Source of the DNA: Hyphomicrobiales bacterium
GTDB taxonomy: Bacteria > Pseudomonadota > Alphaproteobacteria > Rhizobiales > Methyloligellaceae
Assembly (NCBI GenBank): GCA_021775595.1
Contig: JAJFHN010000010.1
Span: 62,001 to 126,000, forward strand
Length of the DNA: 64,000 nt
Direction of reading: 5' to 3'
Shown here: positions 9,051 to 18,951 of the stretch, piece after piece
How the letters are laid out: each line of letters starts with the position of its first letter
How positions within the stretch are numbered: the first letter of the stretch is position 1
Notes under the pieces: generated by a model
The model's database searches: none
The model's input: the letters and a program-made list of their open reading frames with translations, nothing else
Told to the model about the DNA's origin: nothing
Made by a program: the position numbers and the translations under genes

Positions 9051-11042
9051 ATGTCGCACGCTCGATCCCGCCTCATCCCCCGCACCAAGCTGTTTGGCAA
9101 TCCACAACGCGCCATGTGCCAGCTTGCTCCTGACGGCGCAACGCTTTCCTGGCTGGCTCCGCGCGATGGCGTGCTGAATATTTGGACCGCCCCAGCCGAC
9201 GACATCGACGCCGCCGAACCGGTAACCGATGATCGCGGGCGCGGCATTCGTTTTTATGCTTGGGCGCGCAGTGGATCGCATCTGATCTACATTCAAGACG
9301 AGGCCGGCAACGAGGATTGGCACGTCTACGCCACGCAGGCCCAAGGCGGACAAGCACGCGACCTGACGCCGATCAAGGGCGTGCATGCGCAAATTTCCGG
9401 CGCGAGCTGGGATCAGCCCAATGTGTTGATGGTGGGACTGAACGACCGGGATCCGCGCTGGCACGATATCTACCGGATCGACATTGAATCGGGCGAGCGC
9501 GAGCTCGTCGTCCAAAACGACATGGAATTCGGCGGCTTCACGCTCGATCGCGCGCTGCAGCCGCGTATCGCGCAAAAAACGCTGCTGCAGGAGGGTGGCC
9601 GCGAATTCTTCCGCTTCGATGGCGACACCTGGGAGCCCATCTTCCGGATTGGCCACGAGGACGAGCTCGCAACCGGTTTCATCGGCTTTGAGCGATCGGG
9701 TGATCACGCTCACATTTTGGATTCGCGCGGCCGCGACAAGGCCGCGCTGGGGCGCATGGCGCTGGCCACTTGCGAGGTCGAAATCGTCGCCGAAGATGAC
9801 AAGGCCGACATCTCGGATGTGCTGGCTCATCCCACCAGCTATGAGATCGAGGGCTATGGCACCAATTATCTTAAGTTGGAATGGACCCCGCTCGATGAGG
9901 CCATGGGGCAAGACCTTGCCCACCTACAGGGCGCGATCGAGGGCGAAATCCGCATCACCAGCCGCAGCAAGGCCGATGACCGTTGGATCGTATCGGCCGT
10001 CGCCGCCGATGCGCCCGAAACGACATATCTTTATGAGCGCGGCGCTCGCTCGCTGACCCGGCTGTTTTCGAGCCGGCCCGATCTCGAAAACGAAACGCTC
10101 AGTCCGATGCACCCGGTCGTCGTCCCGTCGCGCGACGGCCTGGAGCTGGTGTCATATCTTACGCTGCCCGCCGAGGCCGATATCGACGGCCGACCCGAGA
10201 AGCCGCTGCCAATGGTGTTGTTGGTCCATGGCGGACCCTGGGCGCGCGATGGCTATGGCTACAATCCCCAACACCAGTGGCTGGCCAATCGCGGTTACGG
10301 CGTGCTTTCGGTCAATTTCCGCGGCTCAACGGGCTTTGGCAAAGCGTTCGTCAACGCCGCCGATCTCGAATGGGGCGCGCGCATGCACGACGACCTGCTT
10401 GATGCGGTCGATTGGGCGCGCGAAGCGGGCATCGCCAAGCCAGAGATGGTGGCCATTATGGGCGGGTCTTATGGCGGCTATGCCACGCTGGCCGGGCTCG
10501 CGTTCACGCCAGAGGTATTTGCCTGCGGCGTTGACATTGTCGGGCCGTCGAACCTCGAAACGCTGCTTGCGACCATTCCGTCTTACTGGGCGTCGTTTTA
10601 TGAGACGCTGGCGCGCCGCGTCGGCGACCCGCGCAATGATAACGGCTTGGCGCTGCTGAAGGCGCGCTCGCCGCTCCATGCCGCAGACAGGATCGCCCGC
10701 CCGTTGCTGATCGGTCAGGGCGCCAATGATCCGCGCGTCAAGCAAGCCGAATCCGACCAAATCGTCACGGCCATGAAAGCCAACGATCTTCCTGTCACCT
10801 ATGTGCTCTATCCCGACGAAGGGCACGGCTTCGCCCGGCCTGAAAACCGCATGTCGTTTTACGCCATCGCCGAGGCCTTTCTGGCCCGCCATTTGGGCGG
10901 CGGCGCGGAGCCGTTTGGCGACGACTTTAAAGGCTCCAGTCTCGAGGTTCCCGAAGGCGCCGATCAGTTGGATGGGCTGCCCACTGCTCTGGCGCGCGAG
11001 TCTGACGGCCAAGCGGCGACGCAAGAGAAGGCGGGGGCATGA
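9051..11042 (+). CDS. S9 family prolyl-oligopeptidase-type peptidase
   Basis: 663 residues. The N-terminal half is a beta-propeller; the C-terminal half is an alpha/beta-hydrolase. The catalytic triad is visible: Ser about 473 in GGSYGGYA, Asp about 560 in GANDPR and His about 592 in DEGHGF. This is the acylaminoacyl-peptidase/DPP-like group that cleaves short peptides. No signal peptide is apparent, so a cytoplasmic location is likely. Its stop overlaps the ATG of the TerB-like gene (ATGA), indicating a two-gene operon. Confidence 0.92.
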   Translation: MSHARSRLIPRTKLFGNPQRAMCQLAPDGATLSWLAPRDGVLNIWTAPADDIDAAEPVTDDRGRGIRFYAWARSGSHLIYIQDEAGNEDWHVYATQAQGGQARDLTPIKGVHAQISGASWDQPNVLMVGLNDRDPRWHDIYRIDIESGERELVVQNDMEFGGFTLDRALQPRIAQKTLLQEGGREFFRFDGDTWEPIFRIGHEDELATGFIGFERSGDHAHILDSRGRDKAALGRMALATCEVEIVAEDDKADISDVLAHPTSYEIEGYGTNYLKLEWTPLDEAMGQDLAHLQGAIEGEIRITSRSKADDRWIVSAVAADAPETTYLYERGARSLTRLFSSRPDLENETLSPMHPVVVPSRDGLELVSYLTLPAEADIDGRPEKPLPMVLLVHGGPWARDGYGYNPQHQWLANRGYGVLSVNFRGSTGFGKAFVNAADLEWGARMHDDLLDAVDWAREAGIAKPEMVAIMGGSYGGYATLAGLAFTPEVFACGVDIVGPSNLETLLATIPSYWASFYETLARRVGDPRNDNGLALLKARSPLHAADRIARPLLIGQGANDPRVKQAESDQIVTAMKANDLPVTYVLYPDEGHGFARPENRMSFYAIAEAFLARHLGGGAEPFGDDFKGSSLEVPEGADQLDGLPTALARESDGQAATQEKAGA

Positions 11043-11437
11043 GCGACAAGTCCGAACGCGACAATTTGATCATGCGGGTGATGATCGCAATCGCCGCAGC
11101 CGATGATCGCTTGGTCGAGGACGAAACCGCAACGATCTGCGGTATCTACCAAAAACTGACCGGCGCCACGATTGGCGCCACCGAAGTCGCCCAAGCCATG
11201 GAGGCCGATGGCGCCGCTGACACTGACCGTCTGCGGAGCGAATTGGCGCAGCGACGCGACGAGCTCGACATGGCGACGAAAGAAATGCTGATCCGCGCCG
11301 CCTATATGGTGCTGATGGCCGACAGGCGCATTTCTGCAGGAGAGCGCAAGAAGCTGCACGACTATGCGGACGCCTTGGAAATCCCGGAAATTCACCTGAC
11401 TGCGATACTCGAAGACCTCTCATCGCTCAGCGACTGA
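11039..11437 (+). CDS. TerB-like (TerB/DjlA fold) protein
   Basis: 132 residues, all-helical and acidic, with the paired pattern of the TerB fold: MRVMIAIAAADDRLVEDE near the start and AAYMVLMADRRISAGERKKL near residue 100. Each half carries a D-x-x-(I/L)-x-x-x-E helix-turn. TerB-like proteins are linked to tellurite resistance or, as in DjlA, to chaperone contacts; a lone copy has no defined role. It is translationally coupled to the S9 peptidase, and no other ter genes are present. Confidence 0.8.
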   Translation: MSDKSERDNLIMRVMIAIAAADDRLVEDETATICGIYQKLTGATIGATEVAQAMEADGAADTDRLRSELAQRRDELDMATKEMLIRAAYMVLMADRRISAGERKKLHDYADALEIPEIHLTAILEDLSSLSD

Positions 11438-11529
11438 GCGCGCGATGGCGCGCGCGGGCGCGATTCCACAGTTCTTAACCATTCGCCTCTAGGCTCGCTT
11501 CCGGGTCGTGTTAGTTGGGGTGAGTAGCC

Positions 11530-12075
11530 ATGTGCGGGCTTGAGTCTCGCGTCGCACTGTTTGTCAGTTCTTTTCTTGTCGCGTTCGGTTTCTTTGTGGG
11601 CATGACGTACGCCCCGGATCTCGAGCAAGAGCGGCGCACATTCGTCGATACCTACTTCTTTGTTGGAAAATTCGCTCGGTCTGAATTGTTTCGGGCCGGC
11701 CTGGTTCGACCCGAGCCCGAAGACATTGGCGCCTCCACCCAGGGCTCCCGCGCCGAATTGGCGATACCGGTCAACAGCGCATTGCAAAAAGATCTGGAAC
11801 TGCTGATCGAATTTTCGCTCGATCCGAAACTGGCTCAGCGCGGCGTTGAAATCGTCGTCAACGGTGAAAAGCTCGCTGAGTGGACCTTCAAGCCGGGCAA
11901 ACGGCGGCTGGCGCGATCGCTGCGCATTCCCTCCGGCTTGTGGCAGCCGGGCGCGCCGCTGAACATAGCGATCTCCGCCAAGAAAGTGCGGACCATCGAA
12001 TCGGCGTCGGCAGCACTGCATCAGCCTACGCTCGGCATGATCCTTTATGCCGTTTCCGTCTATCAGATGTCTTGA
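11530..12075 (+). CDS. Membrane-anchored protein of unknown function
   Basis: 181 residues that I do not recognise. One hydrophobic segment at about residues 8-28 (ALFVSSFLVAFGFFVGMTYA) could be a signal anchor. The rest looks periplasmic and mostly beta (ELLIEFSLDP, VEIVVNGEKLAEW, LNIAISAKKV), suggesting an immunoglobulin-like fold. The ATG at 11530 follows GGTGAG. It stands alone between the TerB-like gene and the tRNA. Confidence 0.6.
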   Translation: MCGLESRVALFVSSFLVAFGFFVGMTYAPDLEQERRTFVDTYFFVGKFARSELFRAGLVRPEPEDIGASTQGSRAELAIPVNSALQKDLELLIEFSLDPKLAQRGVEIVVNGEKLAEWTFKPGKRRLARSLRIPSGLWQPGAPLNIAISAKKVRTIESASAALHQPTLGMILYAVSVYQMS

Positions 12076-12079
12076 ATTT

Positions 12080-12156
12080 TGGTGGGCCCGGCAGGACTCG
12101 AACCTGCAACCAGACGGTTATGAGCCGTCGGCTCTAACCAGTTGAGCTACGGGCCC
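12080..12156 (-). tRNA. tRNA with CAT anticodon (elongator Met, or Ile2)
   Basis: A complete 77-base cloverleaf on the minus strand. Acceptor GGGCCCG pairs with CGGGCCC; the D arm GCTC/GAGC, anticodon stem GACGG/CCGTC and T arm GCAGG-TTCGAGT-CCTGC all pair. CCA is encoded (12080-12082). The anticodon is CAT at 12120-12122. CAT is shared by initiator and elongator tRNA-Met and by tRNA-Ile2, whose C34 is modified by TilS; the paired acceptor end argues against an initiator. I cannot separate Met from Ile2 by eye. Confidence 0.95.
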
Positions 12157-12298
12157 ACCCCGTACGGCAGCGCAGCTATAGCAATTCAAGCGACGAAGCG
12201 GTAGCGGGCGTGTTCGCACGCTGCCGCAATGGCGACGGAATCGGCTGACAGGTTGCGTACCAGTCGAACACCCTCACGCATTCAGCGGACCAATTCCC

Positions 12299-13012
12299 AT
12301 GAAAAACATGACTTATTCGACCCTGCTCTTTCTCGCCATCTCACTGCTGGCTCTTTCCCCGGCACACGCAATCTCCAAGGACGACAGGCGGACGCTCGCG
12401 ATCAGCGCTACCGGCACCGTCAAGGCGCCGGCCGATATCGCCCATATTTCGACCGGCGTGGTCAGTGAAGCCAAGACCGCACGCGCCGCTCTCGATGCAA
12501 ATACCGCCGCCATGGCGGGCGTCGTTGGCGAACTCAAGTCCCAGGGCATCGAGCCCAAGGACATTCAGACATCCAACTTCGCCGTTTTTCCGCGCTATCA
12601 GAGAAACAAAGACGGCGTGACCCAATCGGTCATCATCGGCTACCGGGTGACGAATTCTGTGACGATTACCGTCCGCGATCTTAAGAGTCTCGGTGGAATT
12701 CTCGATTCCGTGGTGACGTTGGGCTCCAATAAAATCGGCGGCATCACCTTCGCCATCGATGATCCGACGAAACTGCGCGACGAGGCCCGCAAGCGGGCGA
12801 CTGCCGACGCCCTGCGAAAGGCAAAGCTCTATGCCGAATCCGCCGGCGTGGGTCTGGGCGAAATTCTCTCGATCAACGAAAATGTCATGTCGAGGCCACC
12901 CCGTCCGATGATGGCGCGTATGGCGATGGAGGCTAAGTCAGCCGACGTACCGATCGAATCGGGTGAGCTTTCGATTGAGGTGCAGGTCAATATTGTTTGG
13001 CAGATTGAGTGA
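12299..13012 (+). CDS. SIMPL domain (DUF541) periplasmic protein
   Basis: 237 residues with a signal peptide (LLFLAISLLALSPAHA). The mature protein starts with the family hallmark LAISATGTVKAPADIAHISTGV and has a second conserved stretch, ARKRATADALRKAKLYAESAGVGLGEI, at about 165-190. SIMPL proteins are exported or membrane-bound and often linked to oxidative-stress resistance, but their biochemistry is undefined. It stands alone downstream of the tRNA. Confidence 0.87.
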   Translation: MKNMTYSTLLFLAISLLALSPAHAISKDDRRTLAISATGTVKAPADIAHISTGVVSEAKTARAALDANTAAMAGVVGELKSQGIEPKDIQTSNFAVFPRYQRNKDGVTQSVIIGYRVTNSVTITVRDLKSLGGILDSVVTLGSNKIGGITFAIDDPTKLRDEARKRATADALRKAKLYAESAGVGLGEILSINENVMSRPPRPMMARMAMEAKSADVPIESGELSIEVQVNIVWQIE

Positions 13013-13194
13013 GCTTGCGCCAACAGGCTGACGGCGTTTGCGTGTTTCATGTTGTCAACGAGAGCTGCGCGGGTATTTACTGGCGCCGAATCTGGAGCGC
13101 CGCTCCGAATTTTCTCACGCGCTTGTGTCTTCTAAAAACATGGTGTGGCAGGCTATAGGTCGATCGAGACTGATCGCTGAATGATGGGTGAGGT

Positions 13195-14244
13195 ATGAAT
13201 ATAGAGACCGTCAAAGACTATTACGGCAAGACACTCAAGACGTCGTCCGACCTCAAGACCGAAGCCTGTTGCACGCCCGACGACATTCCGGATTTTGTCC
13301 GGGTCCTGCTCGCCAATATCCATCCCGAGGTTCTGACCAAGTACTACGGCTGCGGCCTGGTCACGCCGCTGGCGCTTGAGGGCGCGCGGGTTCTCGATCT
13401 GGGCTGCGGCGCGGGTCATGACGTCTATGCGCTTGCCCAGCTCGTCGGCGAACAAGGTGAAGTCGTCGGTGTGGATATGACGCCCGAACAATTGGATGTA
13501 GCGCGCGCGCATGTCGGCTGGCACACCGAAAAATTCGGATTCAGCGCCGACAACGTTCGCTTCCTGGAAGGTTATATCGAAGACCTGGGCGCGCTTGATT
13601 TGGAGCCCGCCAGCTTCGATGTGATCGTTTCCAATTGCGTCATCAATCTCTCGACCGACAAGCCCGCCGTGTTTGAAGGCGCCCGGGCCCTGCTTAAGCC
13701 CGGCGGTGAGTTCTATTTCTCAGACGTCTATGCCGACCGGCGGCTCTCCGATGAGCTGCGCAAAGATCCCGTGATCTATGGCGAATGCTTGGGCGGCGCC
13801 CTCTATTGGAACGACTTTAGCGATATCGCCAAACGAGCGGGCTTTAAGGATCCCCGCCTTGTGGCCGATCGGGTGCTTGAGATTTCGGACGCCGCGTTGG
13901 CCGCGAAGCTTGGTCAAGCACGTTTCTTTTCAGCGACTTACCGGTTGTTCAATATCGATGAGCTCGAACCGGCCTGCGAAGATTACGGCCAGGCCGTGAT
14001 CTATAAGGGCGGCATCGAGCATGCCGGCGACGCGTTCGTGCTGGATGATCATCATGTGATCGAAAAGGGCCGCACATTCCCGGTCTGCGGCAACACCTGG
14101 CGCATGCTCGAGGCCTCGCGCTTCAAAACCCATTTCGAATTCATCGGCGATTTCTCGACCCATTGCGGCATCTTCCCGGGATGCGGGACAACGCTGCCCT
14201 ACGGCGAGAAGGAGCCCGAGGCTAGCACCAGCGGCTGCTGCTAA
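13195..14244 (+). CDS. arsM: Arsenite S-adenosylmethionine methyltransferase
   Basis: 349 residues. ArsM methylates As(III) using SAM. Motif I is VLDLGCGAGHD (about 67-76). The cysteines that define ArsM are at the expected spacing: Cys25/26 in TEACC, Cys53 in YYGCG, Cys148 in SNCVINLS and Cys198 in GECLGGALYW. The Cys148-Cys198 distance of 50 equals that of the characterised algal enzyme. A C-terminal extension adds GCGTT and a terminal GCC. No arsR, arsB or arsC gene lies nearby; the only possibly related gene is an arsenosugar-type glycosyltransferase 46 kb away. Confidence 0.92.
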   Translation: MNIETVKDYYGKTLKTSSDLKTEACCTPDDIPDFVRVLLANIHPEVLTKYYGCGLVTPLALEGARVLDLGCGAGHDVYALAQLVGEQGEVVGVDMTPEQLDVARAHVGWHTEKFGFSADNVRFLEGYIEDLGALDLEPASFDVIVSNCVINLSTDKPAVFEGARALLKPGGEFYFSDVYADRRLSDELRKDPVIYGECLGGALYWNDFSDIAKRAGFKDPRLVADRVLEISDAALAAKLGQARFFSATYRLFNIDELEPACEDYGQAVIYKGGIEHAGDAFVLDDHHVIEKGRTFPVCGNTWRMLEASRFKTHFEFIGDFSTHCGIFPGCGTTLPYGEKEPEASTSGCC

Positions 14245-14277
14245 AGCAGCAGGTTGCAGGACGGCAGGCTTCTGGGA

Positions 14278-16305
14278 TCAGTTGTCCAGGAACGAGCGCA
14301 ATTTGCGTGAGCGCGAGGGGTGCTTCAATTTCCGCAAGGCCTTGGCTTCGATCTGGCGAATGCGCTCGCGGGTGACCGAGAACTGCTGCCCCACCTCTTC
14401 CAGCGTGTGGTCGGTGTTCATACCGATGCCAAAACGCATGCGCAGCACGCGCTCCTCGCGCGGGGTGAGAGAAGCGAGCACGCGGGTCGTTGTCTCACGC
14501 AGATTCGACTGGATCGCCGCGTCGATCGGCAAGACCGCGTTCTTGTCCTCAATGAAATCACCGAGATAGGAATCTTCCTCGTCGCCAATCGGCGTCTCGA
14601 GGCTGATCGGCTCTTTGGCGATCTTGAGCACCTTGCGCACCTTCTCGAGCGGCATGGCGAGCTTTTCGGCAAGTTCTTCGGGCGTCGGTTCACGGCCAAT
14701 CTCGTGCAACATCTGGCGCGATGTGCGCACGATCTTGTTGATGGTCTCGATCATGTGCACGGGTATGCGGATGGTGCGGGCCTGATCGGCGATCGAGCGG
14801 GTGATTGCCTGACGGATCCACCAAGTGGCGTAGGTCGAGAATTTGTAACCGCGGCGGTATTCAAATTTATCAACCGCCTTCATCAGGCCGATATTGCCTT
14901 CTTGGATCAGGTCAAGAAACTGCAGGCCACGGTTGGTGTATTTCTTGGCGATCGAAATCACCAACCGGAGATTGGCCTCGACCAGTTCCTTCTTGGCGAT
15001 GGCCGCTTCGCGTTCGCCCTTTTGCACGATTTGAACGATGCGGCGGAATTCCGAAATCTCAAGGCCGGTCTCGGTGGCGAGCGACTGGATCTCCTTGCGG
15101 AGGTCCTTGATCATGTCGCGCTCGGCTTTGACGAATTTTTCCCAACCCTTGCGCTTGAGCCGTCCCACTCGGCGCAGCCAGTTGGGATCAAGCTCATTGT
15201 CCTGATATTCGTTCAGAAAATCCAATCGGGCGACACCGTACGAATCGGCAAGTCGCAAAATACGCCCCTCAAAGCCCATCAGCCGGCGATTGATGTTGTA
15301 GAGCTGCTCGACCAAGGCCTCGATGCGATTGTTGTTGAGCGATAGGCTCTTGACGTTGGCGACAATCTCTTCGTCGAATTTCTGGTAGCGCTTTTCCTGG
15401 CTGGAGCTGAGCGAAGAAGCCTTCAGTTTCTTTTCGACCAGCTGGTCCTGCAATTTGCGCAATTTGCGGTAGTCGCCGGCAATCAAGTCGAAGGTCTCAA
15501 GCACTTGAGGCTTGAGCTCGGCCTCCATGGCGGCAAGCGACAGGGAGTTCTCCATGTCGTCGTCGTCGTCTTCTTCAAGTTCCTCGCGTTCGTTCGAGCT
15601 TTCGCCATCACCGGAGTCTTTGGCGGCATCAGCGCCATTGGCCTGTTCTGCGCCCGGCGTCCCATCGGCCGCCTTGGTCTCACCCTCAGCGCCCTCTTCG
15701 TCGTCGGGCGACTTTGGCGTTTCCTTGGCGTCGGGTCCGGCATATGTCGCTTCGAGATCGATGATGTCGCGCAGCAGAATGCGGCCCTCATTCAACTCGT
15801 CGCGCCAGATAATGATGGCTTGGAAGGTAAGCGGGCTTTCGCACAGACCCGCGATCATTGCCTCGCGGCCGGCTTCGATGCGTTTTGCGATGGCAATCTC
15901 GCCCTCGCGCGACAACAGTTCGACCGATCCCATCTCGCGCAGATACATGCGCACAGGATCGTCGGTGCGTTCAGCCGGCTCGGTGGTCTTTGTCTGCTTG
16001 GTCGGCAGCTGCGTTACGACGGCCGGGCGCGGGGCGGCACCCTCTTCGGCCTCCTCGGCCTCTTCCGTCTCTACGACATTGATTCCCATGTCCGAGAGCA
16101 TCGACATGATGTCCTCGATCTGCTCGGAGGAAACCTCCTCAGACGGCAAAACCTCGTTGAGCTCGTCATAGGTGACGTAGCCGCGCTGCTTGGCGGTTTT
16201 GATCAGCCGCTTGACAGCGGCGTCCGACATATCGAGAAGCGGTCCGTCTTGTCCCTCGCCGGACGCGGCTTCGCGATTCTCAGTTTGAGCGGTTTTCGTC
16301 GCCAT
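14278..16305 (-). CDS. rpoD: RNA polymerase primary sigma factor (sigma-70)
   Basis: 675 residues with the full primary-sigma layout: region 1.1 at the N-terminus ([25 protein letters not shown]), region 1.2 around [12 protein letters not shown], the core 2.1-2.4 segment ending in [17 protein letters not shown], and region 4.2 [17 protein letters not shown]. Between 1.2 and 2 is a long acidic, low-complexity stretch (about residues 195-255) rich in D, E, G and A, which is variable in the family. It follows dnaG in the classic order dnaG-rpoD. Confidence 0.97.
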   Translation of the reverse strand: MATKTAQTENREAASGEGQDGPLLDMSDAAVKRLIKTAKQRGYVTYDELNEVLPSEEVSSEQIEDIMSMLSDMGINVVETEEAEEAEEGAAPRPAVVTQLPTKQTKTTEPAERTDDPVRMYLREMGSVELLSREGEIAIAKRIEAGREAMIAGLCESPLTFQAIIIWRDELNEGRILLRDIIDLEATYAGPDAKETPKSPDDEEGAEGETKAADGTPGAEQANGADAAKDSGDGESSNEREELEEDDDDDMENSLSLAAMEAELKPQVLETFDLIAGDYRKLRKLQDQLVEKKLKASSLSSSQEKRYQKFDEEIVANVKSLSLNNNRIEALVEQLYNINRRLMGFEGRILRLADSYGVARLDFLNEYQDNELDPNWLRRVGRLKRKGWEKFVKAERDMIKDLRKEIQSLATETGLEISEFRRIVQIVQKGEREAAIAKKELVEANLRLVISIAKKYTNRGLQFLDLIQEGNIGLMKAVDKFEYRRGYKFSTYATWWIRQAITRSIADQARTIRIPVHMIETINKIVRTSRQMLHEIGREPTPEELAEKLAMPLEKVRKVLKIAKEPISLETPIGDEEDSYLGDFIEDKNAVLPIDAAIQSNLRETTTRVLASLTPREERVLRMRFGIGMNTDHTLEEVGQQFSVTRERIRQIEAKALRKLKHPSRSRKLRSFLDN

Positions 16306-16448
16306 GTACGTCTCCGAAAAACATCAATTACTCTTGATCCGGCCGAACCCGCCGTCTTCAAACAAATCGGGTGCGAACCACACAGTGAACGATGCTTCGC
16401 TTAATGCAGCATTAACTATGGGTCGCGCCATTTGCCAATTACCGCCTG

Positions 16449-18410
16449 TCACGCCGCCCTTGTGGGTTCCTGATTTGGCGGGCCGTAATCATCGCTGCTT
16501 GCTTCCGTGCCTTCGGCATTCAGCACTTGCAGGCGAATGTCAACAAGCTGCTCATAAGCCGTTTCGGTCCCTTCGTCCCGATATGCCTTTTCAGCAACTG
16601 CCAATTCCCGCTCCAGATCCAGCGCTTTGCGATGCAGCGCCAGCACCTGCCGCCAGCCCGCCTCCACATCGTGTGGTGATGCATGGGGCTCAGCAAATCC
16701 ATCGCTTTTATGTGTGATCGCGCGCTCGACGCGGGCGACAATAGCGCCAAAGCCCTGCTGATTCAATTGAGTACGAATGCCATCGGAATCAAGGGGTGAG
16801 GATAATGTGTGAACGCCGATAACGGCGTCGCGTAATTCGCTCAGCGGTTGGGTGGAAAGGCGCATTTCCGCGACTTCTTCGGCATATGTTTCTAGCAGCC
16901 ATGGGTGGTTAAGCAAGGTTTGCAAAATCAGCGCCTCGCGGGCGTTTAGGGCGAGGGCTGGCGTGCGCACCAGCGCACTTTGTTTGAGGCTGTCGCTGGC
17001 GCCGCCTTGGGCACGCGCTTCCCAAGGCCGGTCCTCCGGCCGGCCGCGCGTCCAACGCGAGCTGCCTTGGTCGCGGCGGGAACGGCCTGGCGCGTTGCGC
17101 TGGCCCTTGCCGCGAGTGCCCGCGCGCGGCCCTCCCCTGGCGTCTGCCACGGCGCGCTCGAAGCGCCGCCGCAATTCCTGCTGATATTGGTGGCGCACCT
17201 TGGGATCGCTGATTTGGCCAAGCAGAGACTCGATACGCATCTCCAGCGCCGCGCGGCGTTCGGGCGTTTCGAGCTGTTGGCGCGCCGCCTCGCGCCGCCA
17301 CAACACATCGGCAAGCGGCTGGGCAGCTTCAATAAGACCGCCAAAGGCTTCCCGGCCCGCATCGCGCAACACATCATCGGGGTCCTGACCAGCGGGCAAA
17401 AAGGCAAAGCGCAGGCTGAGACCGGGTTTGAGATCGGGTAAGGCGGTGTCGAGCGCGCGTGAAGCAGCCTTCTGTCCAGCCTCGTCACCATCGAAACAGA
17501 GCGTGGGCTCTTGCGCCATACGCCAGAGCAGCTGAAGCTGATTGGCCGTGAGCGCGGTGCCCAGCGGCGCGACAGCGTGATTGAATCCCGCACCCGCCAG
17601 TGCCACCACATCCATATAGCCCTCAACGACCAGGATCGCACCGCGGTCGTGGGCCGGACCGCGGGCGCGGGCGGCGTTGAACAGCACCGAACCCTTGTGA
17701 AACAACGGCGTTTCGGGCGAGTTGAGATACTTGGCCGGGTGGCTGGGATCGAGCGCGCGGCCGCCAAAAGCGATGACCCGGTCCTTCAAATCAGTGATTG
17801 GAAAAATGATGCGGTTCCGAAACCGGTCATAGGAGACAGCAATTTCTTCGCCCGCCACAACGATGCCGGAGCGCTCCATCTCTTCGGCCGTGAATCCCTT
17901 GGCGGCCAAGTGCTCCTTGATGGCATACCGATCCTTGGGCGCAAAACCGATGCGGAAGCGCTCGCGGTCTGTTTCGCTCACACCGCGGCCATCGAGATAA
18001 TTTCGGGCGTCACGCGCAGCCTTGCCCTCGAGTGCGGCCTTAAACCAAGTGGCCGCCTCTTCCATCAGCGCGCGCAAGCGGTCATTGCTGCGCTCGCGCT
18101 GCTCCAATTCGGGCGAAGCCTTGGGCACAGGCAAGCCCGCCTCTTGAGCCAGGCGTTCAACGGCTTCGTGAAATCCCAGGCCTTCGGTCTTCATCAGAAA
18201 GGTGAAAATGTCGCCGTGCTCACCGGATGCGAAACAATGATAGAAGCCCTTGGCGTCATTGACCGTGAACGAGGGCGTTTTTTCTTGCTTGAATGGACTG
18301 AGGCCGACGAACTCCCGGCCCTGGCGCTTGAGTTTCACGCGTTTGGCGACGACGTGCGACACGGGCAGCCGCGTGCGGATTTCGTCAAGGAATGTAGCGG
18401 GAAAGCGCAT
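16449..18410 (-). CDS. dnaG: DNA primase
   Basis: 653 residues. DnaG makes the RNA primers for replication. The TOPRIM core (VVEGYMDVVALAGAGF, LCFDGDEAGQKA) is intact. The N-terminal zinc ribbon is degraded: where zinc-binding primases carry Cys-x2-His...Cys-x2-Cys, this protein has Ser38, Lys41, Cys59 and Ser62 (GLSPFKQEKTPSF, YHCFAS). I recall similar loss in other Hyphomicrobiales. The middle linker (about residues 430-475) is arginine- and glycine-rich. Upstream yqeY and downstream rpoD suggest a macromolecular-synthesis cluster. Confidence 0.96.
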   Translation of the reverse strand: MRFPATFLDEIRTRLPVSHVVAKRVKLKRQGREFVGLSPFKQEKTPSFTVNDAKGFYHCFASGEHGDIFTFLMKTEGLGFHEAVERLAQEAGLPVPKASPELEQRERSNDRLRALMEEAATWFKAALEGKAARDARNYLDGRGVSETDRERFRIGFAPKDRYAIKEHLAAKGFTAEEMERSGIVVAGEEIAVSYDRFRNRIIFPITDLKDRVIAFGGRALDPSHPAKYLNSPETPLFHKGSVLFNAARARGPAHDRGAILVVEGYMDVVALAGAGFNHAVAPLGTALTANQLQLLWRMAQEPTLCFDGDEAGQKAASRALDTALPDLKPGLSLRFAFLPAGQDPDDVLRDAGREAFGGLIEAAQPLADVLWRREAARQQLETPERRAALEMRIESLLGQISDPKVRHQYQQELRRRFERAVADARGGPRAGTRGKGQRNAPGRSRRDQGSSRWTRGRPEDRPWEARAQGGASDSLKQSALVRTPALALNAREALILQTLLNHPWLLETYAEEVAEMRLSTQPLSELRDAVIGVHTLSSPLDSDGIRTQLNQQGFGAIVARVERAITHKSDGFAEPHASPHDVEAGWRQVLALHRKALDLERELAVAEKAYRDEGTETAYEQLVDIRLQVLNAEGTEASSDDYGPPNQEPTRAA

Positions 18411-18501
18411 GGGTGATTCGGGTAACTCCCAAGTCCCTGATTATAGGGAATTGGGGTGGTAATCGCGAATTATGATTGGCGCGCAGGGTCGCTTTGAGAC
18501 G

Positions 18502-18951
18502 CTATTTCAACAGCTCTTTCACAATTTGACTCGCTTTGCCGAAGTCCATTTGACCGGCGTAGCGCTCCTTAAGCGCGCTCATGATCCGGCCCATATCCCG
18601 CAGGCTTTCACCACCCATTTCCGTCACGACCGCCTCGCATGCCGCGCGCGTCTCGTTCTCGGCCATTTGCTCGGGCATGAACGTCTGGATGATGTCGATT
18701 TCTTCCTGCTCTTGCTGGGCAAGCTCGAGCCGGCCGGCATTTTCGTAGGCCTCGATCGATTCGCGGCGCTGCTTCACCATCTTGGCGAGGATTTCCAAAA
18801 TCTGGGTGTCGTTGAGACCGTCTTGGCCGCCGGAGCGGGCCGCGATGACGCGATCTTCGATTGCGGCATTGATCAAGCGCAGCGTCGACATGCGCCGTTT
18901 TTCTTGCGCCTTGATAGCCGCCTTGAGCGCAGCGTTTATTTTTTCACGCAT
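18502..18951 (-). CDS. GatB/YqeY domain protein
   Basis: 149 residues, the usual length of stand-alone YqeY. The protein begins MREKINAALKAAIKAQEKRRMSTLRLI, typical of this all-helical fold, which resembles the tRNA-contacting tail of the GatB amidotransferase subunit. Its own function is not proven. It precedes dnaG in the same orientation with a gap of about 90 bases and is divergent from carA. Confidence 0.9.
   Translation of the reverse strand: MREKINAALKAAIKAQEKRRMSTLRLINAAIEDRVIAARSGGQDGLNDTQILEILAKMVKQRRESIEAYENAGRLELAQQEQEEIDIIQTFMPEQMAENETRAACEAVVTEMGGESLRDMGRIMSALKERYAGQMDFGKASQIVKELLK

Noticed and set aside
8996-9923. 323-codon minus-strand frame near the S9 peptidase
   Set aside because: Antisense to the peptidase propeller domain; no ribosome-binding site or motif.
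12080-12156. tRNA as an integration site for a mobile element
   Set aside because: No integrase nearby and no repeat of the tRNA 3' end in the window.
14235-14254. ctgctg/cagcag repeat after arsM as a terminator
   Set aside because: Only a 6-bp stem overlapping the Cys/Gly codons at the arsM end, with no T-run.
14320-15345. 341-codon plus-strand frame
   Set aside because: Lies wholly antisense to rpoD and shows no domain pattern.
17511-18416. 301-codon plus-strand frame
   Set aside because: Antisense shadow of dnaG.
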